Origin: Rhodococcus jostii RHA1
GTDB taxonomy: Bacteria; Actinomycetota; Actinomycetes; Mycobacteriales; Mycobacteriaceae
Reading direction: 5' to 3'
NCBI RefSeq assembly: GCF_000014565.1
Contig: NC_008268.1
Coordinates: 6,328,501-6,392,500 of the forward strand
DNA length: 64,000 nucleotides
Shown: piece after piece, positions 53,735-63,851 of the stretch
Layout of the letters: each line of letters begins with the position of its first letter
How positions within the stretch are numbered: position 1 is the first letter of the stretch
The notes under the pieces: model-generated
The model's database searches: none
Seen by the model: the letters and a program-made list of their open reading frames with translations, nothing else
What the model was told of the DNA's origin: nothing
Translations under genes and position numbers: made by a program

Positions 53735-54609
53735 GTGAGCGGCGACTTCTGCTGGTTCATGCCCACCCCGACGACGAGACGCTCACCACCGGCGGCACCA
53801 TCGCGCGCTACGCCGCCGACGGCGCCGACGTTCACGTCCTGACGTGCACGCTCGGCGAGGAAGGCGAGGTGATCGGCGAGGAGTGGGCGCAGCTGGTCGC
53901 CGACGCCGCCGATCAGCTCGGCGGTTTCCGGATCGGCGAACTGACGTCCGCGCTGTCGTGTCTCGGTGCGGGAAGGCCGCGGTTCCTTCTGGGGGCGGGG
54001 CACTTCCGTGATTCCGGCATGGCGGGCACGGCGTCGGCGGCCGACCCGCGCGCGTTCGTCAACGCCGACCGCGACTCCCTGACCGCCGCGATAGTGGCGG
54101 TCATCCGGGAACTGCGGCCACACGTCGTGGTCACCTACGACCCGGACGGCGGGTACGGGCACCCCGACCACATCCAGGTGCACACGGTCACCACCGCGGC
54201 CGTCGAGGCGGCGGGTTCGGCGCAGTACCCGGACTGCGGCGAACCGTGGGAGGTCGCGAAGCTGTACTGGACGGTGACCGAGGCGAGCGCGCTCGAGTCG
54301 GGAATCTGCCGTATCGGCGACATCCCCGACGGCTGGCGGTTGCCGGAGCCCGGCGAATTGCCGAGCGTTCCGGACGCCGACGTGACGACGGTGATCGACG
54401 TGCGGGCCGTGCTCGACGCGAAGAGGGAAGCGCTGTCGGCGCACGCCACCCAGGTGACGGTGGCGCCGAGCGGCACCGAGTACGCGCTCTCCAACGACAT
54501 CGCACAGCCGATTCTGGCGGAGGAGCATTTCGTGCTGGTCCGTGGCGCCGCCGGGGAGCGGGACGCCGACGGCCGGGAGCGGGACCTCTTCGGTGGCATC
54601 GGTCACTGA
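53731..54609 (+). CDS. mshB: Mycothiol deacetylase MshB
   Basis: A 292-residue zinc hydrolase. [14 protein letters not shown] (His12, Asp15) and HPDHIQVH provide the zinc ligands and general acid/base of the LmbE/PIG-L fold. It removes the acetyl group from GlcNAc-Ins in mycothiol synthesis, so the organism makes mycothiol. ATG 53731 overlaps lpqW (ATGA). Confidence 0.93.
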   Translation: MSERRLLLVHAHPDDETLTTGGTIARYAADGADVHVLTCTLGEEGEVIGEEWAQLVADAADQLGGFRIGELTSALSCLGAGRPRFLLGAGHFRDSGMAGTASAADPRAFVNADRDSLTAAIVAVIRELRPHVVVTYDPDGGYGHPDHIQVHTVTTAAVEAAGSAQYPDCGEPWEVAKLYWTVTEASALESGICRIGDIPDGWRLPEPGELPSVPDADVTTVIDVRAVLDAKREALSAHATQVTVAPSGTEYALSNDIAQPILAEEHFVLVRGAAGERDADGRERDLFGGIGH

Positions 54610-54708
54610 CCGTAGGTATCTGTGACGAGAGTTACGTATTACACTGTGTCCCACGTCACGCAGCGGCCCCGGTCGAGTCCGCGTGACACCCGTCAGGAGA
54701 GGCGATAG

Positions 54709-54867
54709 ATGTACAACTGGGATGTTCAGAACGCCATCGTCGCGTTCGTCGATACGCTCCGGCCGTCGTGGCCGGCCCAGCACGACCTGTACTACAGCGT
54801 GCTGTACGGATTCGCCGACATGCAGAGCCATTTGCTGACCCTGCTGGGCTACCCGCCCGTCGCCTGA
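54709..54867 (+). CDS. 52-residue aromatic-rich peptide
   Basis: AGGAG ten bases before ATG 54709 and 52 codons to TGA 54867. The peptide starts MYNWDVQNAIVAFVDTLRPS, continues WPAQHDLYYSVLYGFADM and ends in GYPPVA. It has two short amphipathic helical stretches, no signal peptide and no Cys. It is followed 14 bases later by the Rv1171-like gene. Function unknown; a mycomembrane or cytoplasmic small peptide are both possible. Confidence 0.55.
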   Translation: MYNWDVQNAIVAFVDTLRPSWPAQHDLYYSVLYGFADMQSHLLTLLGYPPVA

Positions 54868-54881
54868 TCCACTATTGACAC

Positions 54882-55310
54882 ATGACCGTCGGCACCGCAG
54901 CGAAACCCGGGCACCTCGATGTTCTGGGGAGGGTCACCCTCACGCTGCTGGTGTTCGACGGTTTCCTGTGCGCCGTCCTCTCGGTGCTCTTCCTGCCCAC
55001 CTACCTCGGCGCCACCCCGTTCCCGATCAGCATCCTCGCCGCCGCGGTCGCCAACCTGGCGCTGGTGATCGCAGCCCGGTCGACGACCGGCCGGGTGGGC
55101 ACGGGAGTGCTGCCGCTCGCGGGGTGGGGGTTCGGTTTCCTGCTCTGCATGTTCGGCGGTCCGGGCGGCGACGTGCTCATGCTCGCGTCCGTCTGGACGC
55201 TCCTGCTCCTGTTCGGATCGCTGGTCCCGGCAGCGGTCTACCTGTGGAAAGTCAGCGCGAAGGCGGCCTTCGGATCTGTTTCGCCGACGGTGCGCGAGGG
55301 TACGCGATAG
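54882..55310 (+). CDS. Rv1171-like membrane protein
   Basis: A 142-residue protein with four membrane helices (about 20-42, 48-66, 78-96, 100-122) and a short basic C-terminus. Length and position after mshB match Rv1171, a conserved protein of unknown function. ATG 54882. Confidence 0.75.
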   Translation: MTVGTAAKPGHLDVLGRVTLTLLVFDGFLCAVLSVLFLPTYLGATPFPISILAAAVANLALVIAARSTTGRVGTGVLPLAGWGFGFLLCMFGGPGGDVLMLASVWTLLLLFGSLVPAAVYLWKVSAKAAFGSVSPTVREGTR

Positions 55311-55340
55311 CCACCAGCAGCCTGCTGAAGGAGCATCGCG

Positions 55341-56858
55341 ATGGCAGATCAGAACTTCACGACCGACGACGCCGGCATCCCGGTATCGAGTGACGAACAT
55401 TCGCTCACCGTCGGGACGGACGGGCCCATCCTCCTCCAGGATCATTACCTGATCGAGAAGATGGCGCAGTTCAACCGCGAACGCGTCGCGGAGCGGCAAC
55501 CGCACGCGAAGGGAGGCGGGGCGTTCGGACGGTTCGAAGTCACCGAAGACGTTTCCGCCTACACGAAAGCCGACCTCTTCCAGCCCGGAAAGAAGACGGA
55601 TCTGCTGATCAGGTTCTCGTCCGTGGCCGGCGAGCGCGGCAGCCCGGACACCTGGCGCGACCCACGCGGATTCGCCCTCAAGTTCTACACCGACCAGGGC
55701 AACTACGACATGGTCGGAAACAACACACCCGTCTTCTTCATGCGCGACCCGATGAAGTTCCAGGACTTCATCCGTTCGCAGAAGCGGCGTGCCGACAACA
55801 ACCTCCGCGACCACGACATGCAGTGGGACTTCTGGACGTTGTCCCCGGAGTCGGCGCACCAGGTCACGTGGCTCATGGGCGACCGCGGCATCCCGCGCAC
55901 CTGGCGGCACATGAACGGGTACTCCAGCCACACGTACATGTGGGTGAACGCCGCGGGCGACAAGTTCTGGGTGAAGTACCACTTCAAGACCGACCAGGGC
56001 ATCGAGTTCTTCACGCAGCACGAGGGCGACCAGATGGCGTCCATGGACACCGATTACCACACGCGGGACCTGTGGGAGCACATCGAAGGCGGCGAGTACC
56101 CGAGCTGGACCTTGAACATGCAGATCATGCCGTTCGAGGATGCCGACGACTACCGGTTCAACCCGTTCGACCTCACCAAGGTGTGGCCGCACGGCGACTA
56201 CCCGCTGATCCCCGTCGGCAGGATGACACTCGACCGCAACCCCACGGACTACCACTGCGAGATCGAGCAGGCCGCGTTCGAGCCCAGCAACCTGGTCCCC
56301 GGCATCGGCCCGAGCCCGGACAAGATGCTCATCGGCCGGCTGTTCTCCTACCCGGACGCCCACCGCTACCGCATCGGCGCCAACTACAAGGAGCTGCCCG
56401 TCAACAGGCCGCACGTACCCGTCCGCTCGTACTCGAAGGACGGCAACATGCGGCACCACAACCCCGGGGATCCGGTCTACGTGCCGAACTCCAAGGGCGG
56501 CCCGCATGCCGACCCGTCGCAGGTCGGGGCGACCGCCACCTGGTACAGCGCCGGCGACATGGTCCGCTCTCCGTACGCGCTCCACAGGGAGGACGACGAC
56601 TGGGGTCAGGCCGGGACGATGGTCCGTGAGGTACTCGACGACGCCGCCCGGGACCGCCTGGTGGACAACATCGTCGGGCACCTGCTGAACGGGGTCACCG
56701 AACCGGTCCTGGCGAAGGCGTTCGAGTACTGGCGCAACGTCGACAAGACCCTCGGCGATCGAATCGCCGACGGTGTCGGGAAGAAACAGTCGGAGACCGA
56801 CCCCAAGGCGGGCGAACAGGCCAATGCGGCGCGCAGCAGCGCGCAGGCGAAGGCCTAA
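55341..56858 (+). CDS. katA: Heme catalase
   Basis: A 505-residue monofunctional catalase. [18 protein letters not shown] contains the distal His (His55), [15 protein letters not shown] the conserved signature, and [17 protein letters not shown] the proximal heme-binding Tyr337. It dismutates hydrogen peroxide. AAGGAG eight bases before the ATG. No peroxide regulator is adjacent. Its stop overlaps the convergent VOC gene by four bases (CTAA). Confidence 0.95.
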   Translation: MADQNFTTDDAGIPVSSDEHSLTVGTDGPILLQDHYLIEKMAQFNRERVAERQPHAKGGGAFGRFEVTEDVSAYTKADLFQPGKKTDLLIRFSSVAGERGSPDTWRDPRGFALKFYTDQGNYDMVGNNTPVFFMRDPMKFQDFIRSQKRRADNNLRDHDMQWDFWTLSPESAHQVTWLMGDRGIPRTWRHMNGYSSHTYMWVNAAGDKFWVKYHFKTDQGIEFFTQHEGDQMASMDTDYHTRDLWEHIEGGEYPSWTLNMQIMPFEDADDYRFNPFDLTKVWPHGDYPLIPVGRMTLDRNPTDYHCEIEQAAFEPSNLVPGIGPSPDKMLIGRLFSYPDAHRYRIGANYKELPVNRPHVPVRSYSKDGNMRHHNPGDPVYVPNSKGGPHADPSQVGATATWYSAGDMVRSPYALHREDDDWGQAGTMVREVLDDAARDRLVDNIVGHLLNGVTEPVLAKAFEYWRNVDKTLGDRIADGVGKKQSETDPKAGEQANAARSSAQAKA

Positions 56859-57232
56859 CTCTCGAACGCCACCGGGTGCCGGGGCTGATACAGCATCATC
56901 TCGCCCGCACCGGGAATCTGCAGCGACGTGGTGAGGCCGTACCCGTCGTCGCGGATCCCGCGGGTGAACCCGGCGCCCTTGGCCTCGAGTTCCGCGACGG
57001 TCAATTCGATGTCGTCGCACATCAGCGAGATCTCGTGGTGCGGCCGAGTGGACCACGGCTCACCGCCCCGCTCGTCCGAGGTGGGGTGCACACCCAGCTC
57101 GGACGGTCCGGTGCGGAAAATCAGCCACCCGCCGCCCGCATCGACATGTGACCAGCCGAGCACGTCGCGGAAGAAGTCGCGGGCCGCCTCGGCGTCGTCG
57201 GCGTAGACCAATGTGTGCACAGCAGTGATCAT
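56855..57232 (-). CDS. VOC-family (glyoxalase/bleomycin-resistance-like) protein
   Basis: A 125-residue protein with the two beta-alpha-beta-beta-beta modules of the vicinal oxygen chelate fold: [27 protein letters not shown] and [22 protein letters not shown]. Metal ligands can be guessed as His near the start, Glu of PHHEISLM and the C-terminal E of [10 protein letters not shown]. The substrate is unknown. Confidence 0.8.
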   Translation of the reverse strand: MITAVHTLVYADDAEAARDFFRDVLGWSHVDAGGGWLIFRTGPSELGVHPTSDERGGEPWSTRPHHEISLMCDDIELTVAELEAKGAGFTRGIRDDGYGLTTSLQIPGAGEMMLYQPRHPVAFES

Positions 57233-57271
57233 GTGGGCAGCTTAGTGCGATTCGTCCGTCACACTGGGAGA

Positions 57272-58114
57272 ATGTCGAATGACGAACTTTCCGGACTGAC
57301 CATCGCCGTTACCGCCGAACGCCGGGCCGCCGAGTTCATCACGCTCCTCGAACGGCACGGGGCCGCCATCGTCCACACACCGGCCATCCACGTGCTGCCA
57401 GTCGTCGACGACACCGATCTGCGGTCCCGCACCGCCGACATCATCGCGTCGCCGCCGGACCTCCTCGTCGTCAGCACCGCCGTCGGATTCCGCGGATGGC
57501 TGGACGCGGCGCGGGCCTGGGACGAGGAGGACGCACTGCTCGCCGCCCTGCAATCGGCGCGGATCATCACCCGCGGTCCCAAGGCGAAGGGCGCCGTCCG
57601 CGGCGTCGGCCTGCGCGAGGAGTGGTCGCCGGAAACCGAATCGTCCGAAGAGGTGCACGAACACCTCGTCGCCGAGGGCGTGCGCGGTCTACGAGTCGCG
57701 GTCCAGTTGCACGGCACCATCACCGAATGGGAACCGATGACCGACCTGAGCGTCTCCCTCGCCGGCGCCGGGGCCGAAACGGCGGCCGTGTCGGTGTACC
57801 GGTGGATCAGACCCGAGAACCAGCAGCCGCTGCTCACACTGCTCGATCAGATCATCCGAGCCGAGGTCGACGCCGTCACCTTCACCAGCGCACCCGCCGT
57901 GTCGTCGCTCCTCAGCACCGCGAAGGACACCGACCGCGTCGAGGCCCTCCTGCACGCTTTCGCAGGTCCGGTCGCACCCGTCTGCGTCGGCTCGGTGACC
58001 GCCTCGCCCCTCACCGCCCTCGGCGTCGACACCATGCAACCCGCCCGCCCCCGGCTCGGCAGCATGGCCAAATACATCATCGAGGAACTCCCGAATCGGC
58101 AACATGTGGGGTGA
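57272..58114 (+). CDS. HemD-like uroporphyrinogen-III synthase domain protein
   Basis: A 280-residue protein of the two-domain HemD fold: LSGLTIAVTAERRAAEFITLLERHGA at the first domain, SPPDLLVVSTAVGFRGWLDAAR, and VDAVTFTSAPAVSSLLS with VCVGSVTASPLTALGVD in the second. Whether it is the biosynthetic HemD or the Rv0260c-like regulatory paralogue cannot be decided; no other heme gene is adjacent and no C-terminal DNA-binding domain is present. Start ATG 57272. Confidence 0.75.
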   Translation: MSNDELSGLTIAVTAERRAAEFITLLERHGAAIVHTPAIHVLPVVDDTDLRSRTADIIASPPDLLVVSTAVGFRGWLDAARAWDEEDALLAALQSARIITRGPKAKGAVRGVGLREEWSPETESSEEVHEHLVAEGVRGLRVAVQLHGTITEWEPMTDLSVSLAGAGAETAAVSVYRWIRPENQQPLLTLLDQIIRAEVDAVTFTSAPAVSSLLSTAKDTDRVEALLHAFAGPVAPVCVGSVTASPLTALGVDTMQPARPRLGSMAKYIIEELPNRQHVG

Positions 58115-58160
58115 ACGGCACTGTCGGCGTTTCCGACAGGTCGGATGTACCGTTCGCCCC
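58108..58160. terminator. Bidirectional nested hairpin between hemD-like gene and udgB
   Basis: Outer arms GGGGTGAACGG (58108-58118) and CCGTTCGCCCC (58150-58160) enclose an inner CTGTCGG/CCGACAG hairpin. It overlaps the hemD-like stop and lies 11 bases before the convergent udgB stop. Confidence 0.75.
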
Positions 58161-58171
58161 CGGAGGGGTGG

Positions 58172-58885
58172 TCACCCGATCAGCCCGGCCACGCGGGCGG
58201 CGTCGGACAACACAGATTCGAGCATGGCGGGGGTGAGGCGGCCGGTGAAGGTGTTCTGCTGGCTGACGTGGTAGCAGCCGAACAGGTGCAGGGGACGTTC
58301 GGCGCCGGGGAGTTCGACGTGCGCGCCGTGCCCGAACTTGGGGCGCGGCCGGGGGACGGCCCAGCCGGCATCGTCGAGGACGGGGAGCAGCGACTGCCAG
58401 CCGAAGCCGCCGAGCACGATCACCGACCGCAGGTGAGGTTGCAGGATGCGTAGTTCGGCGTCGAGCCAGTGGCGGCAGTTGTCGCGTTCCACCGGGGTGG
58501 GCTTGTTCGCGGGCGGTGCGCAGTGCACCGGGGACGTGATGCGGACGCCGAACAGTTCGAGGCCGTCGCCGATGTGGGTGGCGGTGGGCTGGCTCGCCAG
58601 TCCCACGGCGTGGAGTGCGGCGTAGAGGAAGTCGCCGCTGCGGTCGCCGGTGAACATGCGCCCGGTGCGGTTCGCGCCGTGGGCGGCGGGGGCGAGACCG
58701 ACGATCAGCAGGGACGCATCGGGTGGGCCGAATCCGGGAACCGGACGTCCCCAATAAGTTTCGTCGCGGAACGACGCACGCTTCTCGCGTGCGACCGTCT
58801 CCCGCCACTCGACGAGGCGGGGGCAGGCTCGGCATTCGATCAGCTGGGCGTCGAGACCGGCGATGTCGGTCAGCGCCGCGCCCAC
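58172..58885 (-). CDS. udgB: Family 5 uracil-DNA glycosylase UdgB
   Basis: A 237-residue iron-sulfur uracil-DNA glycosylase. Cluster Cys18 and Cys21 (ECRACPRL) are followed by later Cys residues; GLAPAAHGANRTGRMFTGD is motif A (family 5 has Ala in place of the Asp of family 4) and HVSQQNTFTGRLTP is motif C. It removes uracil and other deaminated bases. GTG 58885 follows GGAGG by six bases. It overlaps the PH-domain gene by 16 bases. Confidence 0.92.
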   Translation of the reverse strand: MGAALTDIAGLDAQLIECRACPRLVEWRETVAREKRASFRDETYWGRPVPGFGPPDASLLIVGLAPAAHGANRTGRMFTGDRSGDFLYAALHAVGLASQPTATHIGDGLELFGVRITSPVHCAPPANKPTPVERDNCRHWLDAELRILQPHLRSVIVLGGFGWQSLLPVLDDAGWAVPRPRPKFGHGAHVELPGAERPLHLFGCYHVSQQNTFTGRLTPAMLESVLSDAARVAGLIG

Positions 58886-60411
58886 ACGTCACCTCCGCCG
58901 GGTGTCACCGACTCGACGAGCGACCACGCCTGGTCGGCAGGCAGATCGATCACCAGATATTTTCCGGTGCCTGCGGGTGTGGCGGCGATGATGGTCGCCA
59001 CCCCGGCCCGCCGCTGGAAGAATGACTGCCGGACAGTCCACCCGATGATCCCGTCGGCTTCGAGGCTGTCCCGGGCGCGGTCGAGGGAGCCGCTGCGGGT
59101 GATCAGCCACCCGGGGAGCACCGCATGTCCGAGGCCGCGGTACCGATCCCACGCCAGCACCACCCCGCCGACGGCGAGCGCGACGATCGCGGCCCACGCG
59201 GCCCAGAACACGGGCCGATCGAGGATCACGAAGACCAGGGCGACGGCGAGCGCGATCTCGGCGGGGATCAGGGCCCGTGTGTAGCGCCGCCGCTGCGCGA
59301 CCGGCCCGTGCGAAGTGAGCGGTGCTGCGGCCTGACGGTGGTCGCCGATGACGGTGGCCATCACCCGTTCCGCTTCCGCGCGCGGTGCCTGGGGGAGCAG
59401 GAGTGACGACTCCCGTCTCGCGGCGCTGACGCCGGTCATGACGGCATCCAGCCGGGCGCCGCCGGCGAGCCGGAGGAGGAGCGGTTCCTCGAGGGTCGTC
59501 CCGCGCAGGCGGGCGCGGTCCAGGGTGGTCTGGCGGGTCTTCAGCAGGCCGTGGCTGACGTGCAGGGTGCGGCCGGTGTCCGTCAGCGTCATGTTGCCGT
59601 ACGTCAGGAGGTACCGGATGCAGGCCAGGGCGCTGGCGGCGATCAGGAGGACGACGATCCCGACGACGACGGCGATGGCGACCCCGACGCGCTCAGCGGA
59701 TTCGATACCCTCGGCCACCGTCGACGAGCGGGCGATCTTCGCGCCGATCCCGTACTGGAACGCGAGACCGACGATCGCCGCGATCGTCACCACGCCGGTC
59801 ACCGAGAACGGGGCGTAGCGGACCCAGGCCGGTGTCCAGTGGCCGATCTCGGTGACCGCGGGCTCCTGCGCGACCGCGGTCGGCTCGACATCGGGGGAGG
59901 GTTGCCGGGCGAGGAGTGTGGCCCGCAGGTCGGGAACCAGCCCGGTGGAGAGGGCGTTGAGTTCGAACTTCGCCGCGTCGGGTTTGGAACCCACCTGCTG
60001 GCCGGTGCCGATGCGCACGATCGACAGCCCGAGCAGGCGATGCAGGACCCCCGCCTCCACGTCGACGGACCGGATGCGGTTGCGCGGTACCGACAGCAGG
60101 CGTTTGCGGAACAGGCCCTGCCGCAGTTGCACGTGGACCGGGCCGATGCGGTAGCTCGTCGTGAACCAGCGCGAGATGCCGAACACCACGAACACGACGA
60201 TGGCGACGAGACTCCACACGTGGTTGCCGCTCTGGGTGCCGATCACCAGCGAAATCAGCAACACGGGCAGCAGTTTGACGATCTCGTCGACCGGGTGGAC
60301 GAGTAGCATCCGGCGGTCCAGGCGCAACCAGGGCTGTTCCTCCTCGGCGGCGACCGCGGCCTCGCCGTGCGCGATGGGAGGAGCGATTCCCGGTTCCGGT
60401 GCCACACTCAT
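58870..60411 (-). CDS. Bacterial PH-domain (YdbT-like) membrane protein
   Basis: A 513-residue protein with three bacterial PH (DUF304) segments alternating with hydrophobic helices: RWFTTSYRIGPVHVQLRQGLF...VPRNRIRSVDVEAGVLHRLLGL, LTDTGRTLHVSHGLLKTRQTTLDRARLRGTTLEEPLLLRL, and a third near the end. About six membrane helices. The function of such proteins is unknown, possibly membrane-associated stress resistance. It follows the smaller PH-domain gene (ATGA overlap). Confidence 0.82.
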   Translation of the reverse strand: MSVAPEPGIAPPIAHGEAAVAAEEEQPWLRLDRRMLLVHPVDEIVKLLPVLLISLVIGTQSGNHVWSLVAIVVFVVFGISRWFTTSYRIGPVHVQLRQGLFRKRLLSVPRNRIRSVDVEAGVLHRLLGLSIVRIGTGQQVGSKPDAAKFELNALSTGLVPDLRATLLARQPSPDVEPTAVAQEPAVTEIGHWTPAWVRYAPFSVTGVVTIAAIVGLAFQYGIGAKIARSSTVAEGIESAERVGVAIAVVVGIVVLLIAASALACIRYLLTYGNMTLTDTGRTLHVSHGLLKTRQTTLDRARLRGTTLEEPLLLRLAGGARLDAVMTGVSAARRESSLLLPQAPRAEAERVMATVIGDHRQAAAPLTSHGPVAQRRRYTRALIPAEIALAVALVFVILDRPVFWAAWAAIVALAVGGVVLAWDRYRGLGHAVLPGWLITRSGSLDRARDSLEADGIIGWTVRQSFFQRRAGVATIIAATPAGTGKYLVIDLPADQAWSLVESVTPGGGDVWARR

Positions 60412-60908
60412 GTGGCGTCACCGACATTGGTACCCGCGATCTCGGTGAGCCGCGTGACGGTGCGGTCGGCGGTGTCCTGATCGAGGGCGGAGATCTTGAC
60501 GGCACCGGCGGACGACGCCGTCGTGACGGTGACGGTCGCCAGCCCGAGCATGCGGTCGATGGGTCCGCGTTCGGTGTCGACGGTCTGGATGCGGGAGATA
60601 GGCGCGATGCGACGTTCCTGAGTGAACCAGCCGCTGCGGGTGTACACCGCGGTGTCGCTGATCTCCCAGCGGTGCACCCGGTACCGCCAGAGCGGGACGA
60701 CGGCGACGTGGAGGACCGCGAGCACGACGGTGATCGCAAGGACCGTGACGTGCACCCACACCGGCCACCAGTGGAAGACGAGAGCGACCGCTTGCACGAC
60801 GAAGAGCGGAAGCCAGAGCAGGGCGGCGTTGATCGCCCACAGTTGCTTGGCCTTGGGGCTGGGCCGCCACAGCGGGTCCGCCATCGCGACGGTGGTGGGC
60901 ACACTCAT
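60408..60908 (-). CDS. Bacterial PH-domain protein, small partner
   Basis: A 166-residue protein: two N-terminal membrane helices (about 25-45 and 48-68) followed by one PH domain (WEISDTAVYTRSGWFTQERRIAPISRIQTVDTERGPIDRMLGLATVTV). The tandem small and large PH proteins are a common operon in actinobacteria and Bacillus, where YdbS/YdbT are the named pair. ATG 60908; an in-frame start at 60935 is also possible. Confidence 0.82.
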   Translation of the reverse strand: MSVPTTVAMADPLWRPSPKAKQLWAINAALLWLPLFVVQAVALVFHWWPVWVHVTVLAITVVLAVLHVAVVPLWRYRVHRWEISDTAVYTRSGWFTQERRIAPISRIQTVDTERGPIDRMLGLATVTVTTASSAGAVKISALDQDTADRTVTRLTEIAGTNVGDAT

Positions 60909-60992
60909 GACCCTACTTTGGCCGTGCCCCGGCATTCTGTCGAGAACCGACCTATCGTGGGAGAACCCCCCCGAAGTGAAAGGAGCGCAGAC

Positions 60993-61178
60993 ATGACGTC
61001 ATTCGATGCGGCCGATTCTCCGGAGGTACCCGAGGCAGACCGGCTGGAGCAGGAACTCGCCGTGGACGACGACAGTTCCGACGAGGTCGAAGAAGTGTCG
61101 TCACTGGAGGTGAACGAGGCGGACGTGGCCGAACAGAGCCGGGCGGTTCCGGTCGACGAGGACTACCCCCGCGGGTAG
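60993..61178 (+). CDS. 61-residue acidic protein
   Basis: AAAGGAG seven bases before ATG 60993. About 22 of 61 residues are Asp or Glu and the C-terminus is VPVDEDYPRG. It is likely disordered. It is divergent from the PH-domain genes and 45 bases before fbiC. Function unknown. Confidence 0.65.
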   Translation: MTSFDAADSPEVPEADRLEQELAVDDDSSDEVEEVSSLEVNEADVAEQSRAVPVDEDYPRG

Positions 61179-61223
61179 CGATCCGCACGTTCGCGGGAGT
61201 CTGGGTGGCAGTGGTCGTCGTCG

Positions 61224-63851
61224 ATGGCGCATGATCGCTGGGTGACCCATTCAGGTGAAGAATCCGGCCGGCCCACGATGCTTCCCATGCCCGGTGTTCC
61301 GGCACCAGCTCCGTCCGGCGCGTCTGCGCAGGAAGTGGCTCCCTCCGCCTCCGCCATGCGGCGGGTGCTGCGACGTGCCCGCGACGGCGCCACTCTGAAC
61401 GTGGACGAGGCGACGACCCTGCTGCAGGCCCGCGGCGACGACCTGGCCGACCTGTGTTCGTCGGCGGCGAAGGTTCGGGATGCCGGGTTGCTGGCGGCGG
61501 GCAGACCCAGGGCCGTCACGTATTCGCGCAAGGTGTTCATTCCGCTGACGCGGTTGTGCCGGGACAAGTGCCACTACTGCACGTTCGTGACCGTGCCCGG
61601 CAAGTTGCGGGCCGAGGGGCGCGGCGCGTATCTGGAACCGGACGAGGTGCTGGAGATCGCCCGGCAGGGCGCCGAATTGGGCTGCAAGGAAGCCCTCTTC
61701 ACCCTCGGTGACCGTCCCGAGGATCGGTGGCCGGAGGCCAAGCAGTGGCTGGACGAGCGCGGCTACGATTCGACGCTGGACTACCTGCGGGCGATGTCGA
61801 TCCGGGTGCTCGAGGAGACCGGGCTGCTGCCGCACCTGAACCCGGGTGTGATGAGCTGGGAGGAGATCTCCCGCCTCAAGCCGGTGGCCCCGTCGATGGG
61901 CATGATGCTCGAGACGACGTCCACCCGGTTGTTCACCGACAAGGGCGAGTGCCACTACGGCAGCCCCGACAAGGATCCGGCGGTGCGGTTGCGCACGCTC
62001 ACCGACGCCGGGCGGTTGAGTGTGCCGTTCACGACGGGCATCCTGGTGGGCATCGGCGAGACCGTGCGGGAACGGGCGGAATCGATCATGGCGATCCGCA
62101 AGTCGCACAAGGCGTTCGGGCACGTTCAGGAAGTGATCGTCCAGAACTTCCTCGCCAAGCCCGACACCGCGATGCGCGACGCCCCGGACGCGGGTCTCGA
62201 GGAGTTCGCCGCGACCATCGCCGTGTCCCGGCTGCTGCTCGGCCCGGGGATGCGCATCCAGTCACCGCCCAACCTGGTGTCGAACACCGAATGCCTGGCG
62301 TTGCTGGGTGCGGGTGTCGACGACTGGGGCGGCGTGTCGCCGCTGACCCCGGACCACGTGAACCCGGAGCGGCCGTGGCCGAACCTGGACACCCTGGCCG
62401 CGATCACCGCCGAGGCCGGGTTCGAGCTCACCGAGCGCACGGCGGCGCAGCCGCAGTTCGTGCTGGCCGGCTCGCCGTGGATCGATCCGCGGATCACCGG
62501 GCACGTGCAGGCCCTCGCGGACCCGCACACCGGGCTGGCCAAGCTCGACACGAAGCCGGTCGGGTTGCCGTGGCAGGAGCCGGACGAGTCCTGGGAGTCG
62601 ACGGGCCGGGTGGATCTGAACACCGAGATCGACACCGACGGCCGCAACACCGAGACGCGCAGCGACCTCGGCAGCGCGTTCGGGGACTGGGAGACCGTCC
62701 GCGAGCAGGTGCTGGAGTTGAGCGGCCCGGTCCGGGTGGACACCGACGTCCTCGCGGCGCTGCGCAGCGCCGAGCGCGATCCGGCGGGCTGCACCGACGA
62801 CGAATACCTGGCGTTGGCGACGGCCGAGGGTCCGGGGCTCGAGGCGATGGTGGCGCTGGCGGATGCCCTCCGCAAGGACGCCGTCGGCGACGAGGTGACC
62901 TATGTGGTGAACCGGAACATCAACTTCACCAACATCTGCTACACCGGCTGCCGCTTCTGCGCGTTCGCGCAGCGCAAGGGTGACGCGGACGCGTTCACCC
63001 TGTCCACCGACGAGGTCGCGGACCGCGCCTGGGAGGCCCACGTCGCGGGCGCGACCGAGGTCTGCATGCAGGGCGGCATCGACCCGGAACTCCCGGTCAC
63101 CGGGTACGCCGATCTGGTGCGCGCGGTGAAGGCGCGGGTGCCGTCGATGCACGTGCACGCGTTCTCCCCGATGGAGATCGTCAACGGCGCCTCCCGCGGC
63201 GGGCAGAGCATCCGGGACTGGCTGACGGAACTGCGCGAGGCCGGTCTGGACACCATTCCCGGCACGGCCGCGGAAATCCTCGACGACGAGGTGCGCTGGG
63301 TGCTCACCAAGGGCAAGCTGCCCACCGCCACCTGGATCGAGGTGGTGACCACGGCGCACGAGCTGGGTCTGCGGTCGAGTTCGACGATGATGTACGGGCA
63401 CGTCGACAACCCGACTCACTGGGTCGGGCATCTGCGGGTGCTGTCCGGAATCCAGGACCGGACAGGCGGATTCACCGAGTTCGTTCCGCTGCCCTTCGTG
63501 CATCAGAGCGCGCCGCTGTATCTGGCGGGCGCGTCGCGTCCGGGCCCGACCAACCGTGACAACCGGGCCGTCCACGCCCTGGCCCGGATCATGCTGCACG
63601 GGCGGATCCCGAACATCCAGACCAGCTGGGTCAAGCTGGGGGTCACGGGCACCCAGGTGATGTTGCAGGGCGGCGCCAACGACCTCGGCGGCACCCTGAT
63701 GGAGGAGACCATCTCCCGGATGGCGGGTTCGGAGCACGGCTCCGAGAAGACCGTCGCCGAACTGCGGGCCATCGCCGAGGGAATCGGCCGCCCGGCACGC
63801 GAACGCACCACCACACACGCCCGACGCGAGGGAAGGACACCGGCCGCATGA
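61224..63851 (+). CDS. fbiC: F420 biosynthesis protein FbiC (CofG-CofH fusion)
   Basis: An 875-residue fused radical-SAM enzyme. The CofG half has CRDKCHYC (Cys112, 116, 119) and the CofH half CYTGCRFC (Cys572, 576, 579), each binding the cluster that cleaves AdoMet. Together they build the deazaflavin FO from tyrosine and a pyrimidine precursor. The N-terminal about 45 residues are variable; M. tuberculosis FbiC is 856 long, which favours a downstream start such as ATG 61278. Position after the mshB region matches Rv1173. Confidence 0.95.
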   Translation: MAHDRWVTHSGEESGRPTMLPMPGVPAPAPSGASAQEVAPSASAMRRVLRRARDGATLNVDEATTLLQARGDDLADLCSSAAKVRDAGLLAAGRPRAVTYSRKVFIPLTRLCRDKCHYCTFVTVPGKLRAEGRGAYLEPDEVLEIARQGAELGCKEALFTLGDRPEDRWPEAKQWLDERGYDSTLDYLRAMSIRVLEETGLLPHLNPGVMSWEEISRLKPVAPSMGMMLETTSTRLFTDKGECHYGSPDKDPAVRLRTLTDAGRLSVPFTTGILVGIGETVRERAESIMAIRKSHKAFGHVQEVIVQNFLAKPDTAMRDAPDAGLEEFAATIAVSRLLLGPGMRIQSPPNLVSNTECLALLGAGVDDWGGVSPLTPDHVNPERPWPNLDTLAAITAEAGFELTERTAAQPQFVLAGSPWIDPRITGHVQALADPHTGLAKLDTKPVGLPWQEPDESWESTGRVDLNTEIDTDGRNTETRSDLGSAFGDWETVREQVLELSGPVRVDTDVLAALRSAERDPAGCTDDEYLALATAEGPGLEAMVALADALRKDAVGDEVTYVVNRNINFTNICYTGCRFCAFAQRKGDADAFTLSTDEVADRAWEAHVAGATEVCMQGGIDPELPVTGYADLVRAVKARVPSMHVHAFSPMEIVNGASRGGQSIRDWLTELREAGLDTIPGTAAEILDDEVRWVLTKGKLPTATWIEVVTTAHELGLRSSSTMMYGHVDNPTHWVGHLRVLSGIQDRTGGFTEFVPLPFVHQSAPLYLAGASRPGPTNRDNRAVHALARIMLHGRIPNIQTSWVKLGVTGTQVMLQGGANDLGGTLMEETISRMAGSEHGSEKTVAELRAIAEGIGRPARERTTTHARREGRTPAA

